64,000 bases of DNA from Nemophila menziesii (taxonomy: Eukaryota > Streptophyta > Magnoliopsida > Boraginales > Hydrophyllaceae), in the NCBI GenBank assembly GCA_029959085.1, contig JARWIR010000039.1, positions 3,224,001 to 3,288,000 of the forward strand, read 5' to 3'. The notes under the pieces were generated by a model. That model ran no database searches. It was not told the DNA's origin and was given only the letters and a program-made list of their open reading frames with translations. Shown piece after piece: positions 55,255 to 64,000 of this stretch (position 1 is the stretch's first letter; each line of letters begins with the position of its first letter). Made by a program: the position numbers and the translations under genes.

Positions 55255-55615
55255 TTTTGCCGAGTGCGGTACACCGGACCTCAGCCGCGGTGCACCGCAG
55301 GGTAAAAAACCCGTACCACGGGTGGAGCCACGGGTCGTGACCAAAAACCAAGAAACATTGCGCCGCGGACTACCCCATGCACCGTGCCCTGGTCCGCAGG
55401 TCAACACGTGCCACGGGGTAGGTGCCACGGGTATTTTGACGTAGAAGCCACGGACTACCCCCGCGGTACACCGCGCCATGGTCCGCAGAGCAAAAACACG
55501 TGCCACGGGGTTGTGCCACGGGTATTATCCAGTGGGTAAAATTCGACCATCAGATGCTACGGTGTACCCCGCGGTACACCCCATGGTCCGCAGCATGGTC
55601 CGCACGAGCCGCCAG
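55255..55615 (+). repeat. Element E palindrome island
   Basis: The perfect palindrome GCGGTGCACCGC (55,287-55,298), near-copies GCGGTACACC (55,265, 55,462, 55,570), hairpins CCCGTACCACGGG and GTGCCACGGG (about 55,308, 55,409 and 55,500) and repeated CCATGGTCCGCAG words. GC-rich; the position is the same as in the other elements. The preceding 120 bp are nearly identical to element A (10,555-10,660), but the island itself differs. Confidence 0.8.
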
Positions 55616-56190
55616 AGAGAGAAAAGTGTATAAAGGAGGTATTAATCTTTTTATTCCGAACTTATTAAACCTAAAGCCTCGTTCTCTTCTCCAAAACTCT
55701 CCCAACTCCATTGAAGCTCATAAAAACCTTCACCAATCATCAAAACACTACCCAATCACCATGAAAACACATCAAATTCATCCTCCACATCATTACAAGG
55801 AAGATTCAACCACCCATATCATACCAAAACACCTTGAATCCAAGAATCAAAAGCTTAAATTTCAGAAATTCATCCTACAATTTCTTAAATCCAAGCCAAT
55901 CCATGAAGAATCAATCTTACCCACATAGAGAATCATCATCAACTCACCTCTCCTAACCCAATAAAGCTTGTACAACCAATAATCAAGAGTTTCAAATTTC
56001 AAGTGGTTAAAGCTTTGAGTTGGGGGTCAATTGGGATGATTAAGAGAACATGAACATTATCTACTGTAAGAGAGATGAAGAATCAAGGTATTGGATTTAA
56101 TTGAGAAGAAATCAAGTGAGAAAAGTCCTAGTTCCAATTCAAAGGGTAAAACAAGTCAAGAGAAGAGAGGTTAGCATGTTGTGTTGATTC
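55616..56190 (+). other. Element E leader region
   Basis: C/A-rich, G-poor sequence collinear with 10,840-11,340 of element A. No convincing ORF; the 142-codon frame 55,500-55,928 is compositional. Confidence 0.5.
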
Positions 56191-56191
56191 A

Positions 56192-56823
56192 ATGAGCAAA
56201 AAGGTTCTAACTTCAGTAAAGAAAACAACACAACCTCTACAAATCGAAGACTTTACACCCAAAGAAAAAGAGAAAGCTTCAATGGCCATGATAGCTTCTC
56301 CGAAGAAACAATTAAAGGAACTACCTTTTTCTTATAAGAAAGTATTTAAAGAAGAAGTTGAAGGAGAATACATGAAGAGTCGTGGAGATTTGGAATGCTT
56401 GGGTTGTTTGTGAATTGTATTGTGTGAGGAGAAGAAGAAGATGTAGCACAGTTGATCTATGAGGAGGTGATACGGATTTTCGATCTCTCCCATGTCGTTA
56501 TTTAATGCAATATCCTACTATGATCACGTGTCTTGATCGGAAAATCGAATAAGAAGTTGGGTGAAGAAGAAACACGTGGATATAAGATGAGTAAAAATAT
56601 TGACAATGCCTGGATCATTAAAGTTTTGAGAGTAATTACGCAACTTTCAAAAGAAGAAAAGGAGTATCATAACACTCCTCGAGCAATTAAAGGAAATCCA
56701 GCAAATTCCTATATTGGAATGTCAATAAGGCGAGGTAATAGCCTCGAAGAGTATGTTTTCTTTCTTCCCTACCATTTTTTTATGTGCAATATGTCTGCTA
56801 ATTTTAAATTTTATTTTTCTTGA
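56192..56823 (+). pseudogene. Element E remnant of the env-like ORF region
   Basis: Two short frames, 56,192-56,413 (MSKKVLTSVKKTTQPLQ...) and 56,533-56,823 (KKLGEEETRGYKMSKNID...), lie where the env-like ORF should be. They are lysine/glutamate-rich, like its N-terminal part, but I cannot align them with confidence to D. They are probably deleted and diverged remains. Confidence 0.35.
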
Positions 56824-58257
56824 GTCTTTTTCCAAGTCGTGGGGACACGTCTCATATTTGAGTTGGGGGTGGGGATTCGTTGTCCTCATCTTCCTTTTTG
56901 TTTTTCATAAAATTTAAATTTTTTTGGGTTGAAATAGGCAAGAATATCTTTGAATGTACCTATGTGAGCATGATTTAATTAAGTTAATGATAGTAAGTAG
57001 TATGTTTTTGAAAAATGTTACAAGTTTATTTAGATGCATGCATGAAAACAAGAAATAAAAGATAGAAAAGTTAATGAGCAATGCTAAGAAGTATGTTGAA
57101 ACTTAGGGAAATTATTTGGTGTGTAGAACGTGAGGTTTGAATTTAGTTGAAAACCCACTTGTCTATGAACTATTAGTGAAAAAGTAACAAAATCCGGTAG
57201 TTAGAAAAATAAATAAGGCAGTTCTTTCATGATTAAAACACTTGAAGCCTTTTACCTTCTCACCCTTTTGTTTGATTATTGTTATTTATCCGTCTTAGCC
57301 CCTCTGAGCCTTTCTAAAGCCTTTTTTTAACCACATTATAATCCATACCCTTAGTTTGTAGGACTTATCTATATGACCCGCACTCGAATCGCAAAACTTG
57401 AGACAACTCGTTATAGAGCTTGAGTTTGGGGTGGTGGGTTTCATCATTAGGGAACTTTGGGAATTTGGGAATTATATTTGTGATTTTATTGATGATGAAA
57501 TTGTTATTATTGTAACCCTTTGCCGGGGTAATAGTGAATGGAAAAGAAGCTACGAGCTAAATTTGCCGACAAGGGCATAAAAAGAAAGAATATATATATG
57601 AAAAAATAGTGTGATATCTCAACATCAAAAATAGAATCATAGCTATACAAAAAAGAAAAAATTAATATGAAAAGAATATATTCGGACCGGCAAAATGGAT
57701 TTTATATCATCAAAGGTTTTAATTGGGATTAATTGGGGATGCACATCAAAAGCATCAATAAATTGGGTTGAGTGAGAACATCTTCGAGTGAAAACTCAAG
57801 CTCTAGGGCGATTCGTTGATGGCTAGTGAGGAGAAAGCCAAAAGCTCACTTTTCATTATCCAAATATACCACACCCGTCCTTAAGCCAAGTTATAACCAA
57901 GACCTTAGGATTTCTAACTTCTAGATGGAGAAACAATTGAGGTATTAGGTAGAAGGTAAGTGGACCATTGGATGCTGTATTTGGGACCTATGAACAACCT
58001 ATAGCCATTAACCTGAACTAAGTTATCATCCTCTCATTCTGGCATTGCGAAATTAATCTGGACTTGAATTTATGGATTGTTGATTACATGTATATTAAGC
58101 ATCTTTGTGCATTATTTCTTGAGCATTACTACATGAGACTTTTTAGATATTTTGCTCTAGGATCATTCATTATGTTCTGTTCTTATTCTCCTCCTACTTC
58201 TTCTTCTTGACTACCCTACTGTTCTTTACTTTTATTGTATCGGGAAGATACAACTTT
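56824..58257 (+). other. Element E 3' noncoding region
   Basis: Collinear with 26,290-27,749 of element B (GAGTTTGGGGTGGTGGG, CCGGGGTAATAGTGAATG, CAAAAGCTCACT, TTGGTTAT-type phrases). No gene; the 60-codon frame 57,398-57,580 is a by-product. Confidence 0.6.
56860..56875 (+). promoter_or_regulatory. Internal (second) polypurine tract, element E
   Basis: GAGTTGGGGGTGGGGA, identical to the tract of element B and 1,411 bp before the LTR start (1,426 bp in B). Confidence 0.5.
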
Positions 58258-58270
58258 GAGTTGGGGGTCT
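58258..58270 (+). promoter_or_regulatory. Polypurine tract, element E
   Basis: GAGTTGGGGGTCT, directly before TGATGTCTCC. Confidence 0.85.
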
Positions 58271-59164
58271 TGATGTCTCCTCATTTGTGATAATAAAATA
58301 TACTTCAGAGACATCATTTTAGGCTTATTTATTAGTTTATAGGTCGATCTTAGCTTAATTTAGTGCACTTTCCTATTTTGAGTCTTGATTTGTAGAATTA
58401 TTATTTTTAGAGCATATTGGGTTTAATTGTTTATTTAGTGTGAAGCTTTAAAGATAATTATGGAGATTAATTAGAGTCCAAGACAAAGACTACAACTTAT
58501 GGAAAGAGATATGCATGAAAATTGGAGATAGAAGGAAGCTGAGTTCAATTAGGAAAAGGAAAAGTTGCCTAAATCTGGATTCTGCAGTACACGTCTAAAG
58601 ATATGCGTTTTTACCTAAGAAATAGGCCGATTTTGGTAATTTCCTTTTTTAGGGGCAAGATAATTCTGTTGCGATTCTTTTGGTATCTTATGGAGCTCAA
58701 ACCGACCAATAACGAAGAAGATATGCTCAAAACGGTCTAGCAGTGTTTATCTTTATTTCCATACGAATTTGAGTTGGACTAGGAGTCCATTACTTTCCTT
58801 CTCCTTCAAGAAAACGAATTAGGTCTTCCTATACCCTATAAATACAGCCTCTTAACACTCTAAAATCATCCTTGGCCAGACCTTAAGGCCGAGAGGAAGC
58901 TGTAACACAAGAGAAGAAGTCTGGAAGGAGCCGTGCATCAATCATGTCTCCTTCAACCTCTTATTTTGTAATTCTTTCTTCTTCTTTTCTTTGTATGAAC
59001 TAATTCTATTAGCTTAGGTTTTTGCATAATGTATAAACTATGAATTCTAATTCTTCTATCTAAGTTTCTTTGGGAATTATATGTTTTAATCTGATATTAG
59101 CTACTTACCTTTATATTTGATTATGTGTTTTGATTTAATGTCTGTTTTCCTTGCGGTGCGCAAC
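58271..59164 (+). repeat. Element E plus-oriented LTR part (894 bp)
   Basis: The first 894 bp of an LTR, cut at ...GGTGCGCAAC. It is the inverted counterpart of 59,880-60,771 and nearly identical to it over the stretches I compared. Two or three filler bases separate it from the minus-oriented primer site. Confidence 0.9.
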
Positions 59165-59167
59165 GTT

Positions 59168-59185
59168 TCCCCGGCAGCGGCGCCA
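59168..59185 (-). promoter_or_regulatory. Primer-binding site (tRNA-Asp), element E, minus copy
   Basis: The minus strand reads TGGCGCCGCTGCCGGGGA, correctly placed six bases after the minus-oriented LTR. It is the original primer site of the inserted element; the copy at 53,587 is its inverted duplicate. Confidence 0.85.
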
Positions 59186-59191
59186 AAAACT

Positions 59192-60771
59192 TGGTGTAGC
59201 CTAAGGTGTGATGAAATAATGATATAAATAAGTGCAAATAAACACCCTAAGCTAACACGGTACTGCAAGTATTACAGGACGTATGCAAGTTTTAATGATA
59301 AGAAGATTCGTTCCTCAGGGACTGACGAAAGTTAGAGAGAACTTATGCAAATTATCAAGTGCAGATATAAAAGATAGAAAGATAATACGCAAAGAAAGAA
59401 AAGGAAAACATATATTTATTTGGTTTTTATAAAGAAAACTAAACTACTAAATTAAAAGACAATAAAATAAATAAAAGAAAAGAAAAGAAAAGAAGATAGT
59501 ATGAAAGTTATAGCTTAGGTTTTACTAGTATGCACTAATCCTTCTAATTCTATCTATTAGGTCTAAGTTATAAGGGAGAATATTAGCTCTTGGTATACTT
59601 AGTCAGGATTCTAAATTCCCATACCTTAGACCTTGAGAGCGACTAAGGGGGCTACGGCACAACCAAGAAGTGTTTTATCTTAGGGTTATCAAACGCCACT
59701 AAGGCCCTAAGCAAATACTACAATCCTGGTGATATGGTGGTTAAAACAAACCCTAATGACTATTTAGTTAGAATCATGTTTTGTCAGAACTAATATCGAC
59801 ACTAGACGTTATGTGGTGGTTCAATAGTTAAACACCCTGGTAAGGTGACCATCTAACTACTATTAAGGTAATCCTAAATGTTGCGCACCGCAAGGAAAAC
59901 AGACATTAAATCAAAACACATAATCAAATATAAAGGTAAGTAGCTAATATCAGATTAAAACATATAATTCCCAAAGAAACTTAGATAGAAGAATTAGAAT
60001 TCATAGTTTCTACATTATGCAAAAACCTAAGCTAATAGAATTAGTTCATACAAAGAAAAGAAGAAGAAAGAATTACAAAATAAGAGGTTGAAGGAGACAT
60101 GATTGATGCACATCTCCTTCCAGACTTCATCTCTTGTGTTACAGCTTCCTCTCGGCCTTAAGGTCTGGCCAAGGATGATTTTAGAGTGTTAAGAGGCTTT
60201 ATTTATAGGGTATAGGAAGACCTAATTCGTTTTCTTGAAGTAGAAGGAAAGTAATGGACTCCTAGTCCAACTCAAATTCGTATGGAAATAAAGATAAACA
60301 CTGCTGGACCGTTTTGATCATATCTTCTTCGTTATTGGTCGGTTTGAGCTCCATAAGATACCAAAAGAATCAACAGAATTATCTTTCCCCTAAAGAAGGA
60401 AATTACCAAAATCGGCCTATTTCTTAGGTAAAAACTCATATCTTTAGACGTGTACTGCAGAATCCAGATTTAGGCAGCTTTTCGTTTTCCTAATTGAACT
60501 CAGCTTCCTTCTATCTCCAATTTCCATGCATATCTCTTTCCATAAGTTGTAGTCTTTGACTTGGACTCTAATTAATCTCCATAATTATCTTTAAATCTTC
60601 ACACTAAATAAACAATTAAACCCAATATGCTCTAAAAATTATAATTCTACAAATCAAGACTCAAAATAGGAAAGTGCACTAAATTAAGCTAAGATCGACC
60701 TATAAACTAATAAATAAGCCTAAAATGATGTCTCTGAAGTATATTTTATTATCACAAATGAGGAGACATCA
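59192..60771 (-). repeat. Element E full LTR (minus strand)
   Basis: 1,580 bp. On the minus strand it starts TGATGTCTCC at 60,771 and ends GGCTACACCA at 59,192. It contains the CCCTATAAATACAGCC-type promoter block (about 60,190-60,215). It is the only complete LTR of the element. Confidence 0.9.
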
Positions 60772-60776
60772 CATGT
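60772..60776. repeat. Target-site duplication, right copy (element E)
   Basis: CATGT; the D integrase codons TRH lie across it. Confidence 0.9.
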
Positions 60777-61340
60777 CTAGTGAAAATATGTGATTTCAAG
60801 AACTTAATCACCACTCGTGAATCATTTGTTGGTAAAGCCACAGCTTCTACCCATTTAGACACGTAATCAACAGCTAATAAGATGTAGAGGTTACCATCTG
60901 AAGGAACGAACATAAAATCTATACCCCAAACATCGAATATTTCAACTTCCAACACGTTATTACGTGGCATCTCATCCCTCTTGGATATGTTTCCGGTAAA
61001 CTGACATATCGCACATTTCTTCACATATTCATGACAATCTTTAATAAGAGTAGGCTAGTAAAAACCTGATGGAATACCTTAGCAGCCGTTCTATCTCCCT
61101 TGAAGTGTCCTCCATAGAGTGAATCATGACATCCAGCTATAATTGCTTCTGTTTCTTCCTTGACTACACATCTTCTTACCATTTGGTCAGCACACACTTT
61201 GTAGAGGAAAGGAGATTCCCAAAAGAATTGTCTAGCATGATGAGCTAACCTCTTTCTCTCTTGATAAGTGGATCCTTCAGGAAAAGAACTACTTACAACT
61301 AAATTCGCAATATCTGCATACCAAGGAGCTTCATAATCAC
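60777..61340 (-). pseudogene. Element D integrase N-terminal half
   Basis: The minus strand reads VVKEETEAIIAGCHDSLYGGHFKGDRTA (about 61,060-61,180, the zinc-binding region with H and C residues), a shift, then 60,777-61,024 with [51 protein letters not shown] and [16 protein letters not shown] holds the first catalytic D of the DDE core. It is interrupted by element E. Confidence 0.85.
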
Positions 61341-61790
61341 GAACAGCAAATTAACTCTCGTCAAGAAACTCCTCTCTAACTACTTCAATTCCACCATTTG
61401 TTTCTGAACCTTCAAGATGCGATAGATGATCTGCAACCTGATTCTCACAACCCTTTCTATCTTTAATCTCTAAATCGAATTCTTGAAGCAATAAAACCCA
61501 TCTGATTAGCCTCGGTTTAGCATCCTTCTTTTCCATAAGATATCTAATCGCTGAATGATCTGTTTAAACAATAACTTTTGCTCCAAGAAGATAAGAGCGA
61601 AATTTATTGAATTAATACACAACTGCTAGAAACTCTTTCTCTATAACTGTATAATTAACTTGAGCACCATTGAAAGTTTTACTAGCATAATAAATCAAAT
61701 GAAATATCTTCTCTTTTCTCTGTCCCAATACAGCTCCCATACACAAATCACTCGCATCACACATAACTTCAAATGGTAAACTTCAATATG
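61341..61790 (-). pseudogene. Element D RNase H domain
   Basis: LPFEVMCDASDLCMGAVLGQ (first catalytic D), [78 protein letters not shown] and [12 protein letters not shown]. This is the usual Ty3/gypsy RNase H order. In-frame stops lie at about 61,782, 61,608, 61,566 and 61,350. Confidence 0.85.
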
Positions 61791-62790
61791 GAGGTAATAC
61801 TATAGGAGCAGAAATAAGCTTTTCTTTGATTGATTGAAAGGCCGCTAAATAAGCTTCATCAAAAAGGAACTTGGGATCCTTTTCGAGTAAGTTGCATACC
61901 GATTTAGAAATCTTAGAAAAGTCTTTAATGAAACGCCTATAAAAGCCAGCATGGCCAAGAAAACTTCTTACCCCTTTAATAGAAACAGGAGGGGGAAGAG
62001 TTTTAATTACCATAATCTTCGCTCTATCAACCTCTAATACAGCACTTGAAACCTTGTGACCCGAAACTATAACTTCGCGTACCATGAAATGACACTTCTC
62101 CCAGTTTAAGACCAAATATGTTTCCTTGCATCTGATTAACACTTTCTCCAAGTTATCTAAACACTTATCAAAATCATCACCAAACACGGAGAATTTGTCC
62201 ATAAAAACTTCAAGAAAATTATCGATCATATCCTAAAAGATGGCCATCATACATCTCTGAAAGGTAGCAGGTGCATTACACAACCCAAATGGCATTCTGC
62301 GATATGCAAAAGTACCAGAGGGACATGTAAATGTTGTTTTATGTTGATCTTCTATCGCCACGTAAATCTGATTATACCCAGAATAGTCATCTAAGAAACT
62401 GTAATACTCTCTTCCAGCTAATTTATCAAACATTTGATCAATGAAGGGTAGAGGGAAGTGATCTTACCTGGTGGCCTTGTTCAATTTTTGGTAATCCATA
62501 CAAACTCTCCAACCAACTACCGTTCTTGAAGGAATCACTTCATTTTGATCATTAAGAATTTTTGTGATTCCTCCTTTCATCGGTACACACTGAACTGGTC
62601 TCACCCATTCACTACTCGAGATGGGATAAATAATCCCCGCGTCTAACATCTTGATAACTTCCTTCTTCACTACCTCCTTCATAGCGGGCATTAATCTCCT
62701 TTGACCTTCAACTGAGCTTGCGTTATCATCTTCAAGTATGATTTTGTGTTGACAATAGGATGGACTAATGCCTTTGATGTCAGCAATTGT
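61791..62790 (-). pseudogene. Element D reverse transcriptase
   Basis: From 62,691 down: MKEVVKKEVIKMLDAGIIYP, VGWRVCMDYQKLNKATR, DHFPLPFIDQMFDKLAG, YYSFLDDYSGYNQI (first catalytic D), TTFTCPSGTFAYRRMPFGLC, NAPATFQRCMMAIF and FLEVFMDKFSVFGDD. The polymerase box, FMDD in Athila relatives, reads FMDK, losing a catalytic aspartate. GVRSFLGHAGFYRRFIKDFS follows. In-frame stops lie at about 62,788, 62,463 and 62,232, but there is no frameshift across the domain. Confidence 0.9.
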
Positions 62791-63621
62791 TCAACCTATC
62801 GCCTCTTTGTTGTCTCTTAACACACGCAACAGTTTATCTTCTTGAGGACCTGTTAAATTTGCTGAAACAATAACAGGTAGAGTTTCATTAGTACCTAAAT
62901 ACGCATACCTCAAGTGTGCTGGTAAGGGCTTTTCTTCCAATTCCGGAGGAGATTCAATTGAGGGCTTCTTTTTAGGAATAATCTCCCCCGGTTCTCTCAC
63001 AGGTTCATAGGCAGGACGCCTATACTTTGGATTTTCGGAATTAAGAGATGCCACTGTTTCAGAAAGCTCTTCCATCATCTCAGGTAAGTCCAATGTCAAA
63101 GCGGCCTGCAAGATATTATCATAATTAAAACAATAAAATACCTCTTGCGTGGCCTGCTCAACTACATCCATTCAAAAGCAATCTTCTTGAGAATCTGGAA
63201 ACTTCATAGCTCGGAATACATTAAACTTGACCTCCTCGTCTTAGATTCTCATCGTCAATTCACCGTTTTCTACATCAATCAAAGTACGCCCCGTGGCTAG
63301 GAATGGTCTTCCCAAAATAATGGGGACATTCCTATCCGCGTCGTATTCAAGAATAACAAAATCAACGGGAAATACTAACGTACCTGCCTTAACAAGGACA
63401 TCTTCAATTCGGCCTTCTGGATGTGCAAGAGATCTGTCTGCCATTTGCAAGACCATAGAAGTAGGTCTTGCTTCTCCAATTTTTAGCTTATCAAAGATCG
63501 ATTTGGGCATAAGATTAATGCTTGCACCCAAATCACATAGTGCTTTACCCTTCTATTCTTCTCCAATCGATATCGAAATTGTGAAACTCCCAGGATCAAA
63601 TTGCTTTTGAGGCAATTTACT
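62791..63621 (-). pseudogene. Element D protease and linker
   Basis: [20 protein letters not shown] (active-site DLG about 63,534), [20 protein letters not shown] and [12 protein letters not shown]. Then comes a linker (63,171 to 62,791) with KPLPAHLRYAYLG and NKEAIG that leads into RT, as in Athila pol. Stops are at about 63,610, 63,556, 63,239, 63,172 and 62,790, all in the common frame. Confidence 0.85.
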
Positions 63622-64000
63622 CTAATAAATAGCACTACATTCTTCAGGAAGACCAATCATCTCATTATCACAATACGACATTTTGTTAGTGAGGGCTCTC
63701 TTCAAAAACTTCGTATACTTAGGAATATCTCGGATGGCATCTAACAACGGAATGTTAATACTAAGGCCTCTCACTCTATTAAAGAACTTTTGAAAATCGG
63801 CCAAATCACCCTTTTTCTGAACTCGAGATGGAAATGGTGGAGGAGGGCGATTACTCATAACATCATCTTTCTTCTTTGGAATCTCAATCGGTCTCTCTAT
63901 TTCTTCAACCTCAATATATTTCTCTTTCTCAATAACATCCTTTTCTTTTCTTGGAACTTCTTTTTCTTGCATAACTGGAAAAGGAGGTGGAGGGAGGTTC
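63622..64000 (-). pseudogene. Element D gag C-terminal end (partial)
   Basis: PPPPFPSRVQKKG, FQKFFNRVRGLSINIPLLDAI, KYTKFLKRALTNKM and GLPEECSAIY. This is the gag end that precedes protease, with the GLPEECS block also in B and diverged in A and E. The rest of gag and the 5' LTR are outside the window. Confidence 0.8.

Larger units (their letters stand above)
53513..60771 (-). mobile_element. Element E: gag-only Athila-like element with inverted interior
   Basis: A 7,259-bp insertion flanked by the 5-bp duplication CATGT inside the integrase of D. Its outer ends are both minus-oriented LTR ends (TGGTGTAGCC at left, GGAGACATCA at right), so it integrated in minus orientation. However, everything between 53,569 and about 59,167 (LTR end, primer site, gag, island, polypurine tract, LTR start) is in plus orientation. 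Flipping that segment restores a normal minus-strand element apart from a 36-bp duplicated LTR-end/primer-site block and about 630 bp missing from one LTR. pol is absent, as in A. Confidence 0.85.
47341..64000 (-). mobile_element. Element D: Athila-like element, minus strand, runs off the window
   Basis: From right to left: gag end, protease, RT, RNase H, integrase (split by element E), pol tail, palindrome island, env-like ORF, noncoding region, polypurine tract and 3' LTR. The 5' LTR and most of gag lie beyond 64,000. It is the only element here with a complete pol layout. The left end abuts fragment F. Confidence 0.85.

Noticed and set aside
10296..55615. CRISPR-like array reading of the regular palindromic repeats
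   Set aside because: Repeats are imperfect, differ between elements, have no unique spacers of constant length and no cas genes; they are parts of plant retrotransposons.
55057..55928. Several ORFs in and after the element E island (both strands)
   Set aside because: Compositional frames in palindromic GC-rich repeats and the C/A-rich leader; not conserved with element A.
53513..60771. Two independent elements (a plus-strand gag element and a minus-strand solo LTR) at this site
   Set aside because: Only one pair of 5-bp duplications (CATGT) is found, at the outermost ends; the inner junctions lack duplications and show overlap, filler and a shared 36-bp inverted block.

Overview
This window is plant nuclear DNA: AT-rich and consisting mostly of transposable elements in several nesting layers. 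There are no operons, tRNA, rRNA or CRISPR features, and I find no intact cellular gene. The best evidence for lineage is a broken cytochrome P450 first exon at about 39.8-40.4 kb. It reads most like the CYP80 family of benzylisoquinoline alkaloid enzymes, so a member of Ranunculales such as a poppy relative is my guess. That is inference, not proof.

Layout. 1-2.5 kb: AT-rich DNA with nothing recognisable. 2.5-4.9 kb: a small palindromic MITE-like repeat and two 5'-truncated LINE copies of one family, each with its own target-site duplication (TSD). 4.9-6.6 kb: intergenic DNA with a 100-bp (CT)n tract and a doubtful FAR1-like scrap. 6.64-11.36 kb: element A, the 5' LTR and gag of an Athila-like Ty3/gypsy element, cut off by LINE2 (11.36-15.4 kb). 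15.4-17.25 kb: stacked LINE 3' ends and LINE3. 17.4-30.1 kb: minus-strand LINE4, split by a terminal-inverted-repeat DNA element (20,247-21,067) and by complete Athila-like element B (21,135-29,313, TSD TATCT). 30.1-39.8 kb: the least repetitive part, with faint gene-like scraps. 39.8-40.45 kb: the P450 relic. 40.5-45.77 kb: element C (LTR and integrase remnant), split by minus-strand LINE1c. 45.85-47.34 kb: fragment F, an env-like ORF in inverted orientation. 47,341-64,000: minus-strand Athila-like element D (3' LTR, env-like ORF, pol, gag), which runs off the window. Its integrase is split by a 7.26-kb relative (element E, 53,513-60,771, TSD CATGT).

The Athila-like elements share one architecture: a 1.5-1.65 kb LTR starting TGATGTCTCC and ending CACCA; a tRNA-Asp-type primer-binding site; gag and protease; pol; a GC-rich island of small palindromes; an env-like ORF; an internal second polypurine tract; a polypurine tract; and the 3' LTR. 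A, B and E have lost RT-RNase H-integrase and look non-autonomous. D keeps a nearly colinear pol with many stop codons and is the relic of an autonomous relative.

Most notable observations: (1) element E has its interior inverted between its own LTRs, leaving about 890-bp inverted LTR arms that could form a long hairpin RNA; (2) every element carries a palindrome island at the same place, but each is built from a different palindrome; (3) A and E share a derived gag C-terminus, which marks a gag-only family; (4) a second polypurine tract is conserved 1.3-1.4 kb before the 3' LTR; (5) there is a CYP80-like P450 relic. Boundaries given with TSDs were read directly. Family assignments come from motif recognition without database searches.
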